The notes: a model not told the origin generated them from the sequence alone. DNA of 24,347 bases from JADKIH01 sp031367345 (GCA_031367345.1 JANLPR010000191.1:1-24347), one strand, 5' to 3'; shown: positions 1-8,095, numbered from the stretch's first letter. Made by a program: numbers and translations.

Positions 1-1437
1 GCCGGATGGAAGTCCGCTCATGTTAATTTGAAAATAGTCGTCAGATGCTACTGACAAAGGATGAATCTGAATGTGTTCTCCCAAAGCATTTACCAATTCA
101 ATGGCTATGATCTTTTCAGATTTAAACTGAGAAATATATACTACACTCTGAACCGGATTAGGAAATACTTCCAACCCTTCTTTTGTATAGAGCAAGGTTG
201 AAGTCTGCGTTGGCAAACTATCACACACCGTTCCCCCTTGCGCACCTAATTCATAGTTAGGGTAATTTGGCATTGTTCCATTATTTTTCCCCGGTAATGC
301 AATTGCATGTTGTTGTACATCACAAGCCAAGCCTAGACTGTCAGGGTAATTAATTACATGGAGGTGTTTGACTGAACCCCAACCTGTAATATATATTTTA
401 TGGTCCGGTGCTAATTGCTGCAATTCAAATGTTGTACCAATTGGATCTCCGTAACCATCCCAGATTGCAACTGTATCCATTGTTGTACTAATATCGGCAG
501 CAGTTACATCCAGCTGATATAAATAAACACGCGATGAAACATACAATAATTTTGAATTTGGAGAAAATGCACAGCCCGCAGTAATGCCACTGTCCGGAAT
601 GTCAATAAAACGATAGTTTGAAAACAATCCGGAACAACGGTCAAAATCCATTAACTCCAAATTATAATAATTATCATAAGAAGCATACATTTCCCCATTT
701 GGCGAAATAACTGCTTGCCCTGGATAAGATTTTTGATTACCAATGTTTTGTGCAATCATCGGATGGATTCCATCAGTCGAAATCAGTGTGCTATAATAAA
801 TATCATTATTAAAACCATGACAGATCAACCACCAATCCCGGCCATTGGCATGTTTTGCTGCTGTTATTTGCCCAGCAATGAATCCTTCCGCAGAAACTGC
901 ATAATTTTTAACCACTACAGCACCAAGACCATTATCCAAGCGCATGTCAATTTTTGCCATATATAAAGTATCTCCACGAAAATTGGAATAATCTTCAGAA
1001 GAATAAAACAAATAATACAAATTACTGTCAGCCGGATCAGGTAAGACAATGGAAATTTGATCATTAGGTAAACCGTGATCTCGCCATATATTAGCTGCTG
1101 TACCAGGATTTAGTTCGCCTCCATTCAGCATCGTATCATGAAGAGCATTAGCAATATAAATACCATTCGAGTAAAAAAGTAAATTTCCATTGACATCACA
1201 AATTGCAGCGTCATCCGAATAAAAACTCATGGGAGAGGGTATATTCAACGAATCGATCTGCAAAACCCCACCATGAAAATTCATTGTAAAAACCGGACCT
1301 GCTTGCCAGTATCCCATTCGCCATACATCTTGACGAGTCTGGGCTTGGGAATGAAAAGAAAAGAATAGGAAAATCATCAAACAAAATTTAATAACTCCGC
1401 TGCGCCGCACTTGTTCACCAGTTGTCTTAATTTTCAT
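1..1437 (-). CDS. Secreted T9SS type A cargo protein, 3' end cut by window edge
   Basis: An open frame runs from ATG at 1437 to the left edge (479 codons) without a stop, so the C-terminus is missing. The N-terminus has a basic start, a hydrophobic stretch (KFCLMIFLFFSF) and an A-x-A-like end (SQAQ), which reads as a signal peptide. The body is rich in Tyr/Asn/Asp/Gly. It contains segments such as MDFDRCSG (about residue 264) and SPNSKLLYVSS that look like blades of a YVTN/TolB-type beta-propeller. From about residue 423 a T9SS type A sorting domain begins (EVFPNPVQSVVYIS), implying export through the outer membrane and attachment or release at the surface. The partial gene at the right end of the window has the same FDRC-x-G and SP-x-G-x-LY-x-SS pattern, so the two are paralogues. 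GTG at 1408-1410 would also give a good signal peptide and fits better with the promoter position. Function unknown. Confidence 0.85.
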   Translation of the reverse strand, partial: MKIKTTGEQVRRSGVIKFCLMIFLFFSFHSQAQTRQDVWRMGYWQAGPVFTMNFHGGVLQIDSLNIPSPMSFYSDDAAICDVNGNLLFYSNGIYIANALHDTMLNGGELNPGTAANIWRDHGLPNDQISIVLPDPADSNLYYLFYSSEDYSNFRGDTLYMAKIDMRLDNGLGAVVVKNYAVSAEGFIAGQITAAKHANGRDWWLICHGFNNDIYYSTLISTDGIHPMIAQNIGNQKSYPGQAVISPNGEMYASYDNYYNLELMDFDRCSGLFSNYRFIDIPDSGITAGCAFSPNSKLLYVSSRVYLYQLDVTAADISTTMDTVAIWDGYGDPIGTTFELQQLAPDHKIYITGWGSVKHLHVINYPDSLGLACDVQQHAIALPGKNNGTMPNYPNYELGAQGGTVCDSLPTQTSTLLYTKEGLEVFPNPVQSVVYISQFKSEKIIAIELVNALGEHIQIHPLSVASDDYFQINMSGLPSG

Positions 1438-1441
1438 ATCT

Positions 1442-1470
1442 CAAAGCTAATAAATTTTGTGCTGGAACAA
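1442..1470 (-). promoter_or_regulatory. Candidate Bacteroidota promoter for the left-edge T9SS gene
   Basis: On the minus strand, TAGCTTTG (1442-1449) matches the Bacteroidota -7 consensus TAnnTTTG exactly. A TTG (1468-1470) lies 18 nt upstream as a -33 element. The -7 box ends only 4 nt before the ATG at 1437, so transcription would begin at or inside the first codons. This favours either a leaderless mRNA or the downstream GTG start at 1408-1410. Confidence 0.45.
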
Positions 1471-1514
1471 CGGAGCATTGAAAAGTGGATGAATATCCAC
1501 AGTTAAAAAACAAT

Positions 1515-1547
1515 GGACGATTCCGATAGCTATCGGAACGTCGAAGC
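1515..1547. repeat. Dispersed palindromic repeat, copy 1
   Basis: This 33-nt block is identical to the block at 1624-1656. Its core, TTCCGATAGCTATCGGAA (1521-1538), is a perfect 18-bp palindrome flanked by GACG and CGTC. The region between the minus-strand genes at 1437 and 1754 has no believable gene. It holds these two copies, a small hairpin (GTGGAT/ATCCAC, 1485-1500) and the promoter noted above. Confidence 0.85.
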
Positions 1548-1623
1548 CGAGGGAGTGAAAAATACTTCATAGCGGGTTTACAGATCTCATACAAGATTGA
1601 ATCATTCGTACGTTTAATGCAAC

Positions 1624-1656
1624 GGACGATTCCGATAGCTATCGGAACGTCGAAGC
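1624..1656. repeat. Dispersed palindromic repeat, copy 2
   Basis: Second identical 33-nt copy, 109 bp from the first and in direct orientation, with the palindrome core at 1630-1647. The sequence after each copy differs (gaagccgag versus gaagcggga), so the duplicated unit ends at about GAAGC. It is probably a short palindromic dispersed repeat of the host genome. Confidence 0.85.
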
Positions 1657-1753
1657 GGGAGATTAATGAAGAATGCACAATTGTGAATATTGCTTGGTTG
1701 AACGAGTGCTCGCCTATCGCAAAATGCATCTTTCAGCAAAACAGAAACCCACA

Positions 1754-3682
1754 CTAATATTCTCCTCCAACTACTCTTGTATTTAAAACCGAGTTTTTGG
1801 GAAATAATGGGAGACGATTTGGACGATCGGTCATTCCTAGCGTGTCTGTAAGTGTAAACAAAAAAGAAATCAATGCAGACTTTTCTAGTGCGGTAAGATT
1901 CAACTTTGTTGCATTAAGAGTTTGGTTGGGCACGTCCAATCCCAATCCTGCACCGCCTCCTTCATTATAAAAATCTACTACTTGTTCTAACGTTTTAAAT
2001 GCTCCGTTGTGCATGTATGGAAATGTCATTGCAACATTGCGCAATGTTGGCGTTTTGAATGACCCAACATAAATACTTGTTCGGTATCGCGCGCCTCTTC
2101 CGCTATCCGAATCAAGAACGGGTTTTAAAAAATCGGCTGTTTTTGTGGTGCCGATATTTTCAAATTCGCTTTTTGTATAATTCGGTGGAACAAGTCCGCT
2201 GAACATAGGCAAATAATGACACGAAGCACAATTACCTTTCGTCATGAAAATTTGAAATCCTAATTTTTCATCGGCTGTAAAATCATTCAACTCTCCTCTC
2301 ACATTCTTATCGAATTTACTATTCATCGCTATTAACTTTCTTTCGTATTCGGCAATAGCATTTGAAATAGAAAATTTATTTATCACGGTATCTTCGGTTT
2401 CGGCAAAAGATTTTTTGAAAATTGATTTGTATTCGGCCGAACTATTAAGTTTTTCAATAATCAAATCATAACTACTTTTCATTTCATTGGAATTGAAAAT
2501 AACTTGTCCTACTTGATCTTCTAAATCTGTAGAACGATTATCCCAGAAATAATTTCTTTGAAGCGCGACATTCAAAATTGTAGGAGCATTGCGTGAAACA
2601 GATTTTCCTGCATGAAAACCAGCGCTTGTTGGAAGTTGATCCGTAAATGCCATATCGGCTCTGTGGCAAGAAGCACATGCTCGTTTATTATTGAGCGATA
2701 AGATCGGATCAAAAAATAATAATTTGCCGAGCTCAGCTACTTCAACAGAATAATTTTTATTTTCTCCTCTCGGATTATAAAAGAAGGCATTGAATCCTCG
2801 TTTATCGAAAATTGATTGCTGGTCAGGCCGTAATGCTGTTGATTGTGTATATTCTGTTTTTGGTAATTGATAAAAGTAATCGCTGATAGCTATACTCAAT
2901 GGAACATACTGTTTACTCAAACAGAATAGTAAATCAATATCTTCAATGAATTTAAATTTATTCAAATATTCAATTATATCGTTCAATTGATTTTTAATTT
3001 TCTCAATTTCAACTGAAGGCTTATCGGAATAAATTAATCGCATTAAAATTCCTAATGAAGTAAGCGACTGCTTTATCTCTTCAAAAGAATTTCTACAGAT
3101 CGGTGTATCAAAATTTGCAATACCTAGAGAAAAATGACGATCAATTTCTGTACGGCTTGCTTCTATAAAATCTTTTTCATTTACTTTTTTGGAATGAAAA
3201 GCATTTGTAAGAGAAGAATAAATATCAATTAGATGTGAAATTTGTTTAATAATCTCATTAGAATTTTCCGCAACATGGTTAGAATATAAATTGACTTCTA
3301 TTACTTGCAAACCTGTCGGCTTTACAATCATTTGCTTTGGCTCATCTTCATATTCCACCTCCGAAATTACCGGGCCATTACAATTCAAATCGCTGGTCGG
3401 AAAAAAGTGGGTTGAAAATAGTTCGTTGATTTTATAAAAATTTCTACATTCAAGAAAAACCGATTTCATTTTGTTTAAAGAAATGCTATCGAAATTATTT
3501 TCCTTTAACAACGACTTCAAAAGCTCTAACTTAGAAATGAACTCTAAACTATTCGCCTCAAAAATAGCATGAACAACTTCATTGACGTTTTCATTCCGAT
3601 CTGTAACACCTGAATTTGAATTTCGTGTAAAAGAACTTATCAGTACAATGAGAAAAATAAAAATTAATAGCCGCGTTGCCAT
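1754..3682 (-). CDS. Di-haem cytochrome-c peroxidase (MauG/CcpA family) with extra N-terminal domain
   Basis: The C-terminal half (from about residue 285 of 642) is a bacterial di-haem cytochrome-c peroxidase. It has two CxxCH haem c sites, C336-A-S-C-H340 (in CASCHRADMAFTD) and C485-A-S-C-H489, the RNAPTILN segment, and the conserved TPTLRNV...PYMHNGAFKTLEQVVDFYN block (M557 in YMHNG). Family members reduce H2O2 in the periplasm or act in related MauG-type oxidations. Residues 1-20 (MATRLLIFIFLIVLISSF) are a signal peptide. Residues of about 30-280 form a mostly helical domain with the pattern ECRNFYKINELF...LNCNGP..SEVEYED, which I recognise as the imelysin-like N-terminal extension of long Bacteroidota peroxidases. 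Classical CcpA enzymes are only about 330-350 residues. The gene stands alone. A -7 box lies 18 nt upstream of the ATG. No frameshift is seen. Confidence 0.9.
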   Translation of the reverse strand: MATRLLIFIFLIVLISSFTRNSNSGVTDRNENVNEVVHAIFEANSLEFISKLELLKSLLKENNFDSISLNKMKSVFLECRNFYKINELFSTHFFPTSDLNCNGPVISEVEYEDEPKQMIVKPTGLQVIEVNLYSNHVAENSNEIIKQISHLIDIYSSLTNAFHSKKVNEKDFIEASRTEIDRHFSLGIANFDTPICRNSFEEIKQSLTSLGILMRLIYSDKPSVEIEKIKNQLNDIIEYLNKFKFIEDIDLLFCLSKQYVPLSIAISDYFYQLPKTEYTQSTALRPDQQSIFDKRGFNAFFYNPRGENKNYSVEVAELGKLLFFDPILSLNNKRACASCHRADMAFTDQLPTSAGFHAGKSVSRNAPTILNVALQRNYFWDNRSTDLEDQVGQVIFNSNEMKSSYDLIIEKLNSSAEYKSIFKKSFAETEDTVINKFSISNAIAEYERKLIAMNSKFDKNVRGELNDFTADEKLGFQIFMTKGNCASCHYLPMFSGLVPPNYTKSEFENIGTTKTADFLKPVLDSDSGRGARYRTSIYVGSFKTPTLRNVAMTFPYMHNGAFKTLEQVVDFYNEGGGAGLGLDVPNQTLNATKLNLTALEKSALISFLFTLTDTLGMTDRPNRLPLFPKNSVLNTRVVGGEY

Positions 3683-3700
3683 GCTTTTCTATGCTTATTC

Positions 3701-3708
3701 CAAAGATA
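3701..3708 (-). promoter_or_regulatory. -7 box upstream of the cytochrome-c peroxidase gene
   Basis: The minus strand reads TATCTTTG, an exact TAnnTTTG match, 18 nt before the ATG at 3682. I see no clear TTTG or TTG at the usual -33 distance. Confidence 0.4.
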
Positions 3709-3951
3709 ATAAATTTTAATCAGCGGAATAATAACGGAACTATTGGTCGAGTATCAGTTAATATTTAATTACTTTATTAGACGGTGTTCTATCTCCTCAT
3801 CGCTGTATATTTTCATTTGCAACTTGCAGAAAAGTTAATGACTGTTCGCAAGCATTCTGTTCGCCCAAGCGAAATGCCGCAGGAAGAATTTGTTTTACAT
3901 TGAAGGGAAAGAATGCTCCGGCTCAACATTGCTCTTAGCATCCAAGAGTTA

Positions 3952-4240
3952 TCCTCTTCGACAATGCCAATAGCTCTCGCAAGACCCCTTTTATCACTTT
4001 TGTTTAATTTAATGTCGATCATAAAAATCCACCTACAAGCTAAATCCTGGTCCAGGCTTTGTTTTTCTAAATTCCGAGTCATAGAAATCTACAAATCGGC
4101 AAAATCCCGGTCCAGACATTTTTCCTGCTTCAACAATTCCAGTAGCACCCAGAATTACCCCGTTTGTTACTTTTATTTGATAAAATTTCGAATCAAAATA
4201 ATCCTTACGTCAGATAAATCCAGGTCCCGAATACAATTTA
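3952..4240 (-). pseudogene. Decayed tandem-repeat coding remnant
   Basis: The 3683-4297 gap has no intact gene but holds diverged repeats. Two units of about 110 bp (about 3952-4060 and 4123-4232) align over most of their length, with a shorter partial unit between them. The plus-strand core AAATCC-x-GGTCC occurs at 4042-4053, 4102-4113 and 4216-4227. Read on the minus strand, the three copies give PGPGFSL-stop-VDFYD, SGPGFCRFVDFYDSEF and SGPGFI-stop-RKDYFDSKF. Copies differ mainly at third codon positions (Pro CCA/CCG/CCT; DFYD as GAT TTT TAT GAT versus GAT TTC TAT GAC), which suggests protein-level selection before decay. Stops and a frameshift now interrupt the frame. I cannot name the parent family. 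A structured non-coding repeat is the alternative. Confidence 0.4.
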
Positions 4241-4297
4241 TCAAAAGAATATCTACCTTTAATTAATTGGATATTTCTTCTTCTATTCTAAAATAAA

Positions 4298-6853
4298 ATG
4301 AAACTCAAATCCATCTTCACAATTTGCCTAATTGCTATTACTCTTTTTAGCAATGCTCAACCTGTCGCTTTTTATCATACCGGCTTTGGTGGTGGTGGAG
4401 CTTTATTCTTTCCTACAATAAATCCGTCAAACGATGATGAATATTATGTCGCATGCGATATGAGCCAACTTTTTCATACTTCTAACTTTGGTATAAGTTA
4501 TAATCAGTCTGATTTTTCGAAATTGCAAATTGGAAATGTTTCTACTTTTGAATTTACTAACGACGTACATACCGCTTACACCATTTACAATGATGGCAAT
4601 AATGAATTCCCTGTCAAATCGGTCGATGGTGGAGCAACATGGTCTACAATAAATGCCTTTAATCTGTCAACTTACGGTTCTGCTTACTCTGTGAAAGCAA
4701 ATTATGCTAACCCAAATCAATTCCTCGTTGGTGCCTATGGTCATATCTTGATTTCCAACGATGGTGGAACATCTTTTAATTTGGTAAAAGTCGCTAATTC
4801 TATGGGTGCCGGATTAATTCTTGGTGGTGTTTTCTTCGACGGACAAGATATTTATATAGGTACAAATGACGGATTAATTCATTCCGGCGATGGTGGAATT
4901 AATTTTTCTGTGATGAATACTTCCGGTATCACTGCCGGGCAAGTTATTTGGTCATTCGCCGGAGCAAGATCAGGGAATACACTTCGACTTACTGCTATTA
5001 CCGCAAATTCATCAGGTACATACAATGGAGTTAAACCATGGGATTACTACAACTTTGCTAAAGGTGTTTATACAATGGATAATGCCAATGGTACTTGGGT
5101 TCCGAAATCAATAGGAATAAATTTCTCGAACGATTTTGTAATGTATTGTACAATGGCATGGAATGATATTAATACAATTTATCTCGGTGGACATGACAAT
5201 GCGAATGGTTCGCCACTAGTTTTACGATCATCGAATGCAGGATCAACATGGTCTTCCATATATCAAACGATTAACAATTCTAATATTGTTACCGGCTGGG
5301 AAGGTTATCAAGGTGACAAAAATTTTAGTTGGAGCGAAACATGTTTTGGAATAACTGCTGCTCCACTTAATTCTTCAAAAGTAATTTTTAGTAATTTCTC
5401 TAATGTCCAAGTAAGTTCGAATGGAGGAACAACTTGGCGACAAGCCTACGTATCTCAAGCCGATGAACACGCTGCCGGAAGTGTAACACCAAAAAATCGT
5501 GCGTATCACAGTGTAGGATTAGAAAATACAACTTGCTGGCAAGTACATTGGACTTCTGCAAATAAAATGATTGGCTGCTTTAGCGATATTGGCGGCATAA
5601 CAAGTACAGATGGCGGATTTAGTTGGGGCTATCAATATTCGGGTTTTTCTGTAAACTCATTGTACAGAATTGCAGAAAGCACCAATGGAAATTTATTTGG
5701 TGCTTGTTCTAACATTCATGATATGTATCAAAGTACGCGATTGGCAGATGCACAATTAGATGCCAACGATGGTAATGGGAAAATCGTTTTCTCTACCGAT
5801 AGTGGAAGTACATGGAGCATTCTACATGTTTTCAATCATCCCGTTTTTTGGTTAGCTCTCGATCCAACAAATCAAAACAGAATGTATGCATCTGTAATTC
5901 ATTTCGGCGGTACACAAGGCAATCAGCTTGGTGGAATTTACAGAACCGATGATTTGAATAATCTACAAACATCAACATGGATAAAGCTTCCTAATCCTCC
6001 CAGAACGGAAGGACATCCTGCAAGTATTGTAGTATTGAACGATGGAAAAGTAGTTTGTTCATTCTCCGGACGAAGAAATTCAAGCGGCACATTCACTGCG
6101 AGCTCCGGAGTATTTATTTATGATCCGGGTACAAATTCATGGACAGATGTAAGTGATGCCGGAATGCGCTATTGGACAAAAGATGTTGTAATCGATCCAA
6201 ACGATCTTGCACAAAATACATGGTATGCATGTGTATTCAGTGGATGGGGCGGTGCACCAAATGGTCTTGGCGGATTATATAAAACGACTAATCGTGGATT
6301 GACTTGGACAAAATTGACCGGCTCTCAATTCGACAGAGTTACTTCGATCACTTTTAATCCATCGAATTTAAATCAGGCCTATCTCACTACAGAAACCAAT
6401 GGTTTATGGACATCATCCAATATGAATATAGCACCGCCAACATGGATGAATGTGAGTAGCTATCCGTTCAGACAACCGGAACGAGTTTTCTTCAATCCTT
6501 ATCAACCAAATTTAATTTGGGTCACGAGTTTTGGAAGTGGAATGATGGTTGGAGATATGTTGGAAGTGCTGAGTTCTGATAATAACATCACCAATTCCGA
6601 TGAACAAATTCTTATTTATCCAAATCCGGCAGAAGGAAAATTCCGAATTCAATTTAATTCTGCAAAAAGTGGAATTGCAATTTTTCAATTAATCAATTCA
6701 TCCGGCCAAGTTGAATCGTCACAAAAAATAACTTTCACATCCGGAAAAAACGATATTCAGCTCAGCAACGAAAAACTTCCACTGGGAATTTATATAGGTA
6801 AAATTTTGTTTGAAGATAAAGTACGAACAGTGAGATTGGTAAGTAGTGAGTAG
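4298..6853 (+). CDS. Secreted BNR/VPS10-like beta-propeller protein with T9SS type A tail
   Basis: An 851-residue protein with a clear signal peptide (MKLKSIFTICLIAITLFSNA-QP). The body carries repeated Asp-box/BNR motifs of the S-x-D-x-G-x-T-W type: SVDGGATW (108-115), SNDGGTSF, SGDGGINF, SSNGGTTW, STDGGFSW, STDSGSTW and TTNRGLTW. Such motifs mark the blades of sialidase, VPS10 and GH74-type propellers. The catalytic residues of those enzymes cannot be assigned, so I give no enzymatic activity. A T9SS type A domain starts at about residue 772 (ILIYPNPAEGKFRI) and ends GIYIGKILFEDKVRTVRLV. The protein should therefore be exported across the outer membrane by T9SS. It stands alone, transcribed away from the peroxidase and converging with ftsX. 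The start is fixed by the signal peptide. No clean -7 box is seen. Confidence 0.9.
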   Translation: MKLKSIFTICLIAITLFSNAQPVAFYHTGFGGGGALFFPTINPSNDDEYYVACDMSQLFHTSNFGISYNQSDFSKLQIGNVSTFEFTNDVHTAYTIYNDGNNEFPVKSVDGGATWSTINAFNLSTYGSAYSVKANYANPNQFLVGAYGHILISNDGGTSFNLVKVANSMGAGLILGGVFFDGQDIYIGTNDGLIHSGDGGINFSVMNTSGITAGQVIWSFAGARSGNTLRLTAITANSSGTYNGVKPWDYYNFAKGVYTMDNANGTWVPKSIGINFSNDFVMYCTMAWNDINTIYLGGHDNANGSPLVLRSSNAGSTWSSIYQTINNSNIVTGWEGYQGDKNFSWSETCFGITAAPLNSSKVIFSNFSNVQVSSNGGTTWRQAYVSQADEHAAGSVTPKNRAYHSVGLENTTCWQVHWTSANKMIGCFSDIGGITSTDGGFSWGYQYSGFSVNSLYRIAESTNGNLFGACSNIHDMYQSTRLADAQLDANDGNGKIVFSTDSGSTWSILHVFNHPVFWLALDPTNQNRMYASVIHFGGTQGNQLGGIYRTDDLNNLQTSTWIKLPNPPRTEGHPASIVVLNDGKVVCSFSGRRNSSGTFTASSGVFIYDPGTNSWTDVSDAGMRYWTKDVVIDPNDLAQNTWYACVFSGWGGAPNGLGGLYKTTNRGLTWTKLTGSQFDRVTSITFNPSNLNQAYLTTETNGLWTSSNMNIAPPTWMNVSSYPFRQPERVFFNPYQPNLIWVTSFGSGMMVGDMLEVLSSDNNITNSDEQILIYPNPAEGKFRIQFNSAKSGIAIFQLINSSGQVESSQKITFTSGKNDIQLSNEKLPLGIYIGKILFEDKVRTVRLVSSE

Positions 6854-6912
6854 TAAGTAGTGAGTAGTAAGTAAAAAATTACGTCCATTTATGACCTACT
6901 TACTACTTACCT
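6840..6912. repeat. GTAAGTA/GTGAGTA heptad repeat with inverted arm
   Basis: Immediately after the stop of the plus-strand T9SS gene there are about five GTAAGTA/GTGAGTA heptads (6840-6874). A 20-bp spacer resembling ATAAATGG follows, then the complementary arm CCTACTTACTACTTAC (6895-6910). GTAGTAAGTA (6865-6874) can pair with TACTTACTAC (6897-6906). It lies between convergent genes, so it may help end transcripts. The spacer and heptads recur in opposite orientation at 8037-8091. Confidence 0.75.
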
Positions 6913-6957
6913 CATATAAAGCTAACAAATTTTAGAAAGCAAGAAAATGACCTTTGC

Positions 6958-7836
6958 TTACTTATAAAGTTCATCCACATGTAAGCGTAAATATTTACTC
7001 ACTGAAAAAAGTGTGCTGAGTGAAGTTACTAAAACGCCTATGAAAATCATTCCTGCGAAAAGTGAACCTATCAGTTTCAGATCTGATAACTGTTGGAATT
7101 CGGGAAACTGTCGCTGTATAAAATAGACAACAACGGCTAACAAAATACTGCTGATTATCCCCGAATAAATTCCATGGACAAAACCTGTTTTTATAAAAGG
7201 CCAACGAATAAATGATTTCGTAGCTCCTACTAATTGCATACTTTTTATCAAAAAACGTTTGCTATACATCGACAAACGAATCGTATTGTTTATCAATACA
7301 ACTGCAACAAAAAGTAGTAAGGCACAAAAAACCAAAATGATCATTGCTATTGTCCGAAAATTCTGATTCATTTTACTGATCTCCGTTTGTTGATAGCTCA
7401 CTTCTCTCACCAGCCTGATTGTGCCCATCTGCTCTTTGATCCGTTTCAAACTATCGGAATTGGCATAACTCGCTTTTACATTAATATCAATCGAAGCTGG
7501 CAACGGATTGCTTTCAATCATTCCAATTGCACTTTCACCCAATTCTTTCTTCAAACTATCTAATGCTTCCTCTTTACTCACATAACGAGCCGATCGTACA
7601 AAATCTGATTGGTTTAATGCGGTCATGAATAAATCCAGATCTTGTTGACCAATATTATCCTGTAAGTACACATTCAACTGAACATGCTCTTTTAAATAGT
7701 CGCCTATCTTTTTTGCATCAACTACTAACAAGCCGAGTAATCCCAACATAAACAACACCAACGACACACTAATAATCGATGAGGCATAGGATGATCTTAA
7801 ACGCTTACTTCCTTCTTTTGGTTGTTCTATTTGCAT
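6958..7836 (-). CDS. ftsX: Cell division protein FtsX
   Basis: A 292-residue permease-like subunit of the FtsEX complex, which couples cytosolic FtsE ATPase activity to peptidoglycan hydrolase activation at the septum. The topology is typical: a short cytoplasmic N-terminus, TM1 at about 22-42 (VSLVLFMLGLLGLLVV), an extracellular domain at about 43-158 (HVQLNVYLQDN...YVSKEEALDSLKKELGE...NPLPASIDI), then three more membrane segments at about 160-183, 212-240 and 255-277. The conserved YVSKEEAL and NPLPASI segments identify FtsX rather than another FtsX-like permease. It is flanked by convergent and divergent genes. ftsE is not adjacent, as is common in Bacteroidota. A near-consensus -7 box (TACTTTCG, about 7852-7859) lies just upstream. 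Length is normal for the family. Confidence 0.93.
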   Translation of the reverse strand: MQIEQPKEGSKRLRSSYASSIISVSLVLFMLGLLGLLVVDAKKIGDYLKEHVQLNVYLQDNIGQQDLDLFMTALNQSDFVRSARYVSKEEALDSLKKELGESAIGMIESNPLPASIDINVKASYANSDSLKRIKEQMGTIRLVREVSYQQTEISKMNQNFRTIAMIILVFCALLLFVAVVLINNTIRLSMYSKRFLIKSMQLVGATKSFIRWPFIKTGFVHGIYSGIISSILLAVVVYFIQRQFPEFQQLSDLKLIGSLFAGMIFIGVLVTSLSTLFSVSKYLRLHVDELYK

Positions 7837-8009
7837 AACTTTCAGAAAACGAAAGTATAAAAAGTTTATCGGTACTATGGCCGAAAAATCTGCCGTTTCG
7901 TCTTATTTTTCTACATTCGCATGTTAATGAAGAAAAGGCGTTTAATTGGAGTCAAGCAGCGGAGTTTATTACTGGGAAAGCTATTGTTTACTCGCTAATC
8001 ATTAAAAAA

Positions 8010-8091
8010 AGGATGAAGTAAAAAGTAAGAAGGATGAAGGCCATAAATGGATGAATTTTTTTACTCACTACTTACCACTCACCACTCACTT
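8010..8091. repeat. Dispersed repeat upstream of leuS (inverted relative of 6840-6912)
   Basis: The sequence GGCCATAAATGG followed by a T-run and ACTCACTACTTACCACTCAC matches the reverse complement of 6850-6896 (GGTCATAAATGG, T-run, ACTTACTAC heptads), with few differences over the first 24 positions. It is preceded by two AAGGATGAAG blocks (8010-8038); a similar block occurs at 23531-23542. The 7837-8095 gap between divergent ftsX and leuS otherwise shows only a 25-codon ORF (7921-7998) with no support. Confidence 0.65.
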
Positions 8092-8095
8092 AAAT

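Noticed and set aside
1427..1729. 100-codon minus-strand ORF between the first T9SS gene and the peroxidase
   Set aside because: It is largely made of the two palindromic repeats, overlaps the promoter and start of the T9SS gene, and shows no domain.
3813..4082. Minus-strand ORF containing KSDKRGLARAIGIVEEDN, resembling the MeaB N-terminal DRKAIARAITIVENE
   Set aside because: The match is short, the following residues do not continue as MeaB, and the same DNA aligns with the neighbouring diverged repeat unit, which reads GVILGATGIVEAGK. Chance similarity within the decayed repeat is more likely.
3913..4266. 117-codon plus-strand ORF over the same repeats
   Set aside because: It is low-complexity with KSRSR-like repeats generated by the diverged repeat units. 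It has no signal, domain or start context, and the codon-position pattern favours the minus strand.
4298..6853. Assignment as a sialidase or GH74 xyloglucanase
   Set aside because: Asp-box motifs mark only the propeller fold. The catalytic Arg triad, Tyr/Glu pair or GH74 acids cannot be placed with confidence.
7921..7998. 25-codon basic ORF between ftsX and leuS
   Set aside because: No ribosome-binding context, no domain, and it lies next to dispersed repeats, so it is probably chance.
8051..8095. Upstream ATG start for leuS
   Set aside because: The extra 15 residues are translated from the dispersed heptad repeat, and the family N-terminus begins at 8096.
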